Source of the DNA: Oscillospiraceae bacterium
GTDB lineage: Bacteria > Bacillota > Clostridia > Oscillospirales > Ruminococcaceae
Assembly: GCA_015067375.1 (NCBI GenBank)
Contig: SVMQ01000127.1
Span: 1-6,539, forward strand
Length of the DNA: 6,539 nt
Reading direction: 5' to 3'
The notes below the pieces were generated by a model. That model was not told where the DNA came from, did no database searches, and saw only the letters and a list, made by a program, of their open reading frames with translations. Made by a program: the position numbers and the translations under genes. This document shows positions 5,220 to 6,539 of the stretch, piece by piece; the first letter of the stretch is position 1, and each line of letters starts with the position of its first letter.

Positions 5220-6539
5220 GTGAGTGACAATAAATTAAAATGGATCCCTCTGGGCGGTATGGATCTGTCCGCGGCTAATCTCGCGGCAGCAGAAAAGCTC
5301 CGCAGATTCGGATTCGCCCTGATGTTCAGTGAGTTCGGCTCAGAAAAGCTGACAAAGGCAGGACTGTGTATCTATGATGTTATGGAAGAAAAAGAAAAGC
5401 CGAACATCCTGCTGATCACTTCAAATACAGAGTTGTATGGCTGGTACAGGATACTGATGACTGGCATCGGCGCGGATTTCAAGATAATCACGGGCGCATC
5501 AAATGCGCTGGTGTTCTTCTCCGAGAGCTGCCCCAACCTGTTCCTGATGTCCGCGGATGCGCTTGATAAGGCGAACGGTCTTAAAGCAAAGGCAGGTGCA
5601 GACTTTGTATGGGATCTCATCGTTATTGATGAGGAGCAGTGCAGCACTGTTCCCGACTATACATATTATAAGGAGCGTCTGCCGTGGAAGAGCGAGAAGC
5701 TGCTTATCACAGCGCCTGTTCCTGTGAAAAAGGACGATGACAAGACCGCGCTGAAGGAGCTTATCAAGAGCGTGCTTTCCGATGCTGCACTTGCTGCAGA
5801 CGCGGATGCGCTGGATATCTCTGCCGATATCTGCAAGCTCGACGCCGATCTGCCTGCTATGCGCTACTTTGACAGCCGCGTTTACGACGGTACGCTCAAG
5901 CGCAGCATCGAGTACTGTGATTATGAGTTCGAGGAGAGCGCTCTCAGCGGACTTCGCAGGAGGATGGATCTCCGCTCTGGTCTGCCTATCTACAAGTACG
6001 GCGGCAATATCATGGAGGAATACGACAGCGACAACCGCAAGCACATCTATCAGAAGTCGCGCTACACACGCTCTGAGGTGGAGGAGCTCCGCAGCTTTGA
6101 CAAGAAGCTTGACAGCTTCATAAAGCTGCTGGATGAGATACTTGCTGACGAAAAGAACCGCGCTATCGTTTACTGCTGTGACAAGAATACGATCGACTAT
6201 CTCAATAAGGCCATCTCGGCACTCTATCGCGGTCAGAACATCGTGAAGATCGCAAAGGGCGAGCTTTTCGGCAAGGAGGACATCCTCAGAAAGCTCAGAG
6301 TGGACGACTCCACAGTATATCCCAGAGTGGTGCTTGCAGTTGACAGCATCGGTGCTGTCGGTGACGCGCTTGACCGCATAAACTGCATCATAAATTATGA
6401 GCTGCCCACATCCGCAGTGCTGCTGGAGCGCAGAATGACGCGCCACGGCTCGGCAAACGAGGCAGACAGAAGATTCGTTATCTTCCGCGATAAGAACAAG
6501 CTGTTCGATTCCCGCGTGCTTGACAAGGCGCTTTACGGC
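5220..6539 (+). CDS. Degenerate Snf2/RapA-like superfamily 2 helicase, partial at 3' end
   Basis: An uninterrupted GTG-started frame of 440 codons that runs off the window. The order and spacing of helicase blocks match Snf2/RapA-type SF2 proteins. The motif I region is EFGSEKLTKAGL (38-49), motif Ia NILLITSNTELYGWY (62-76), motif II LIVIDEEQ (133-140) and motif III LLITAPVP (161-168). In the second lobe are AIVYCCDKNTIDYL (315-328) and INYELPTSAVLLERRMTRHG (391-410), like the INYDLPWNP...EQRIGR block. Key residues are changed: the Walker A GxGKT is GSEKL (Lys43 kept; second Gly and Thr lost), motif II is DEEQ instead of DEAH/DEGH, the motif V Glu-Gly is absent, and the last arginine of motif VI is Ser411. 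Arg405 and Arg408 remain. ATP hydrolysis is therefore doubtful, but the open frame and base composition like the neighbours argue against a decaying pseudogene. Its partner genes lie beyond the window. Function is unknown; a nucleic-acid-binding or regulatory role is inference. Confidence 0.75.
   Translation, partial: MSDNKLKWIPLGGMDLSAANLAAAEKLRRFGFALMFSEFGSEKLTKAGLCIYDVMEEKEKPNILLITSNTELYGWYRILMTGIGADFKIITGASNALVFFSESCPNLFLMSADALDKANGLKAKAGADFVWDLIVIDEEQCSTVPDYTYYKERLPWKSEKLLITAPVPVKKDDDKTALKELIKSVLSDAALAADADALDISADICKLDADLPAMRYFDSRVYDGTLKRSIEYCDYEFEESALSGLRRRMDLRSGLPIYKYGGNIMEEYDSDNRKHIYQKSRYTRSEVEELRSFDKKLDSFIKLLDEILADEKNRAIVYCCDKNTIDYLNKAISALYRGQNIVKIAKGELFGKEDILRKLRVDDSTVYPRVVLAVDSIGAVGDALDRINCIINYELPTSAVLLERRMTRHGSANEADRRFVIFRDKNKLFDSRVLDKALYG

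Noticed and set aside
5499..6446. A 315-codon - strand frame opposite the helicase-like gene.
   Set aside because: The + strand frame has ordered SF2 motifs, a promoter and a Shine-Dalgarno. The antisense product shows only Leu/Val/Ala-rich composition and no family signature.
5220..6539. Reading the helicase-like gene as a pseudogene.
   Set aside because: There are no stops or frameshifts in 440 codons, a proper promoter and ribosome binding site are present, and composition matches the neighbours. Only the catalytic motifs are altered.

Overview
The window looks like chromosomal DNA from an anaerobic, gut-type Firmicute, most likely a Ruminococcus or other Oscillospiraceae/Ruminococcaceae member. 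This is inferred from gene content (GH77 glucanotransferase, a RhaB-type kinase paired with a class II aldolase, TspO), strong GGAGG/AGAGG ribosome binding sites, moderately GC-rich genes and one AT-rich intergenic region. No RNA genes, CRISPR arrays, insertion sequences or attachment sites were seen.

Left block (1-2069, + strand): the 3' part of an endonuclease/exonuclease/phosphatase (EEP) fold protein, joined by a 4-base ATGA stop/start overlap to a complete 4-alpha-glucanotransferase (malQ). The coupling suggests the EEP protein acts in alpha-glucan/maltodextrin metabolism. It may be a sugar-phosphate phosphatase like MapP rather than a nuclease. A perfect 10-bp hairpin at 2079-2105 ends the block and also serves the gene converging from the right.

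Middle block (2109-4935, - strand, transcribed right to left): a class II aldolase (FucA/RhaD type), then a rhamnulokinase-type FGGY kinase 34 bp downstream, then, after a 174-bp gap containing a strong GC-rich hairpin, a TspO/MBR membrane protein. Kinase and aldolase perform the last two steps of L-rhamnose or L-fucose breakdown, giving dihydroxyacetone phosphate and L-lactaldehyde. The isomerase, transporter and regulator are not in the window. A good sigma-A-type promoter (TTTACA-17-TAAAAT) precedes the aldolase.

Right block (5220-6539, + strand, runs off the end): a GTG-started open frame of at least 440 codons that reads as a Snf2/RapA-like superfamily 2 helicase with a spoiled Walker A and altered motifs II, V and VI. 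It has its own promoter (TTGTAA-17-TATAAT) and a leader of about 80 nt. It diverges from the sugar operon across a 284-bp AT-rich region with imperfect palindromes. This apparent pseudo-helicase is the least ordinary item here; the rest is recognisable carbohydrate metabolism.
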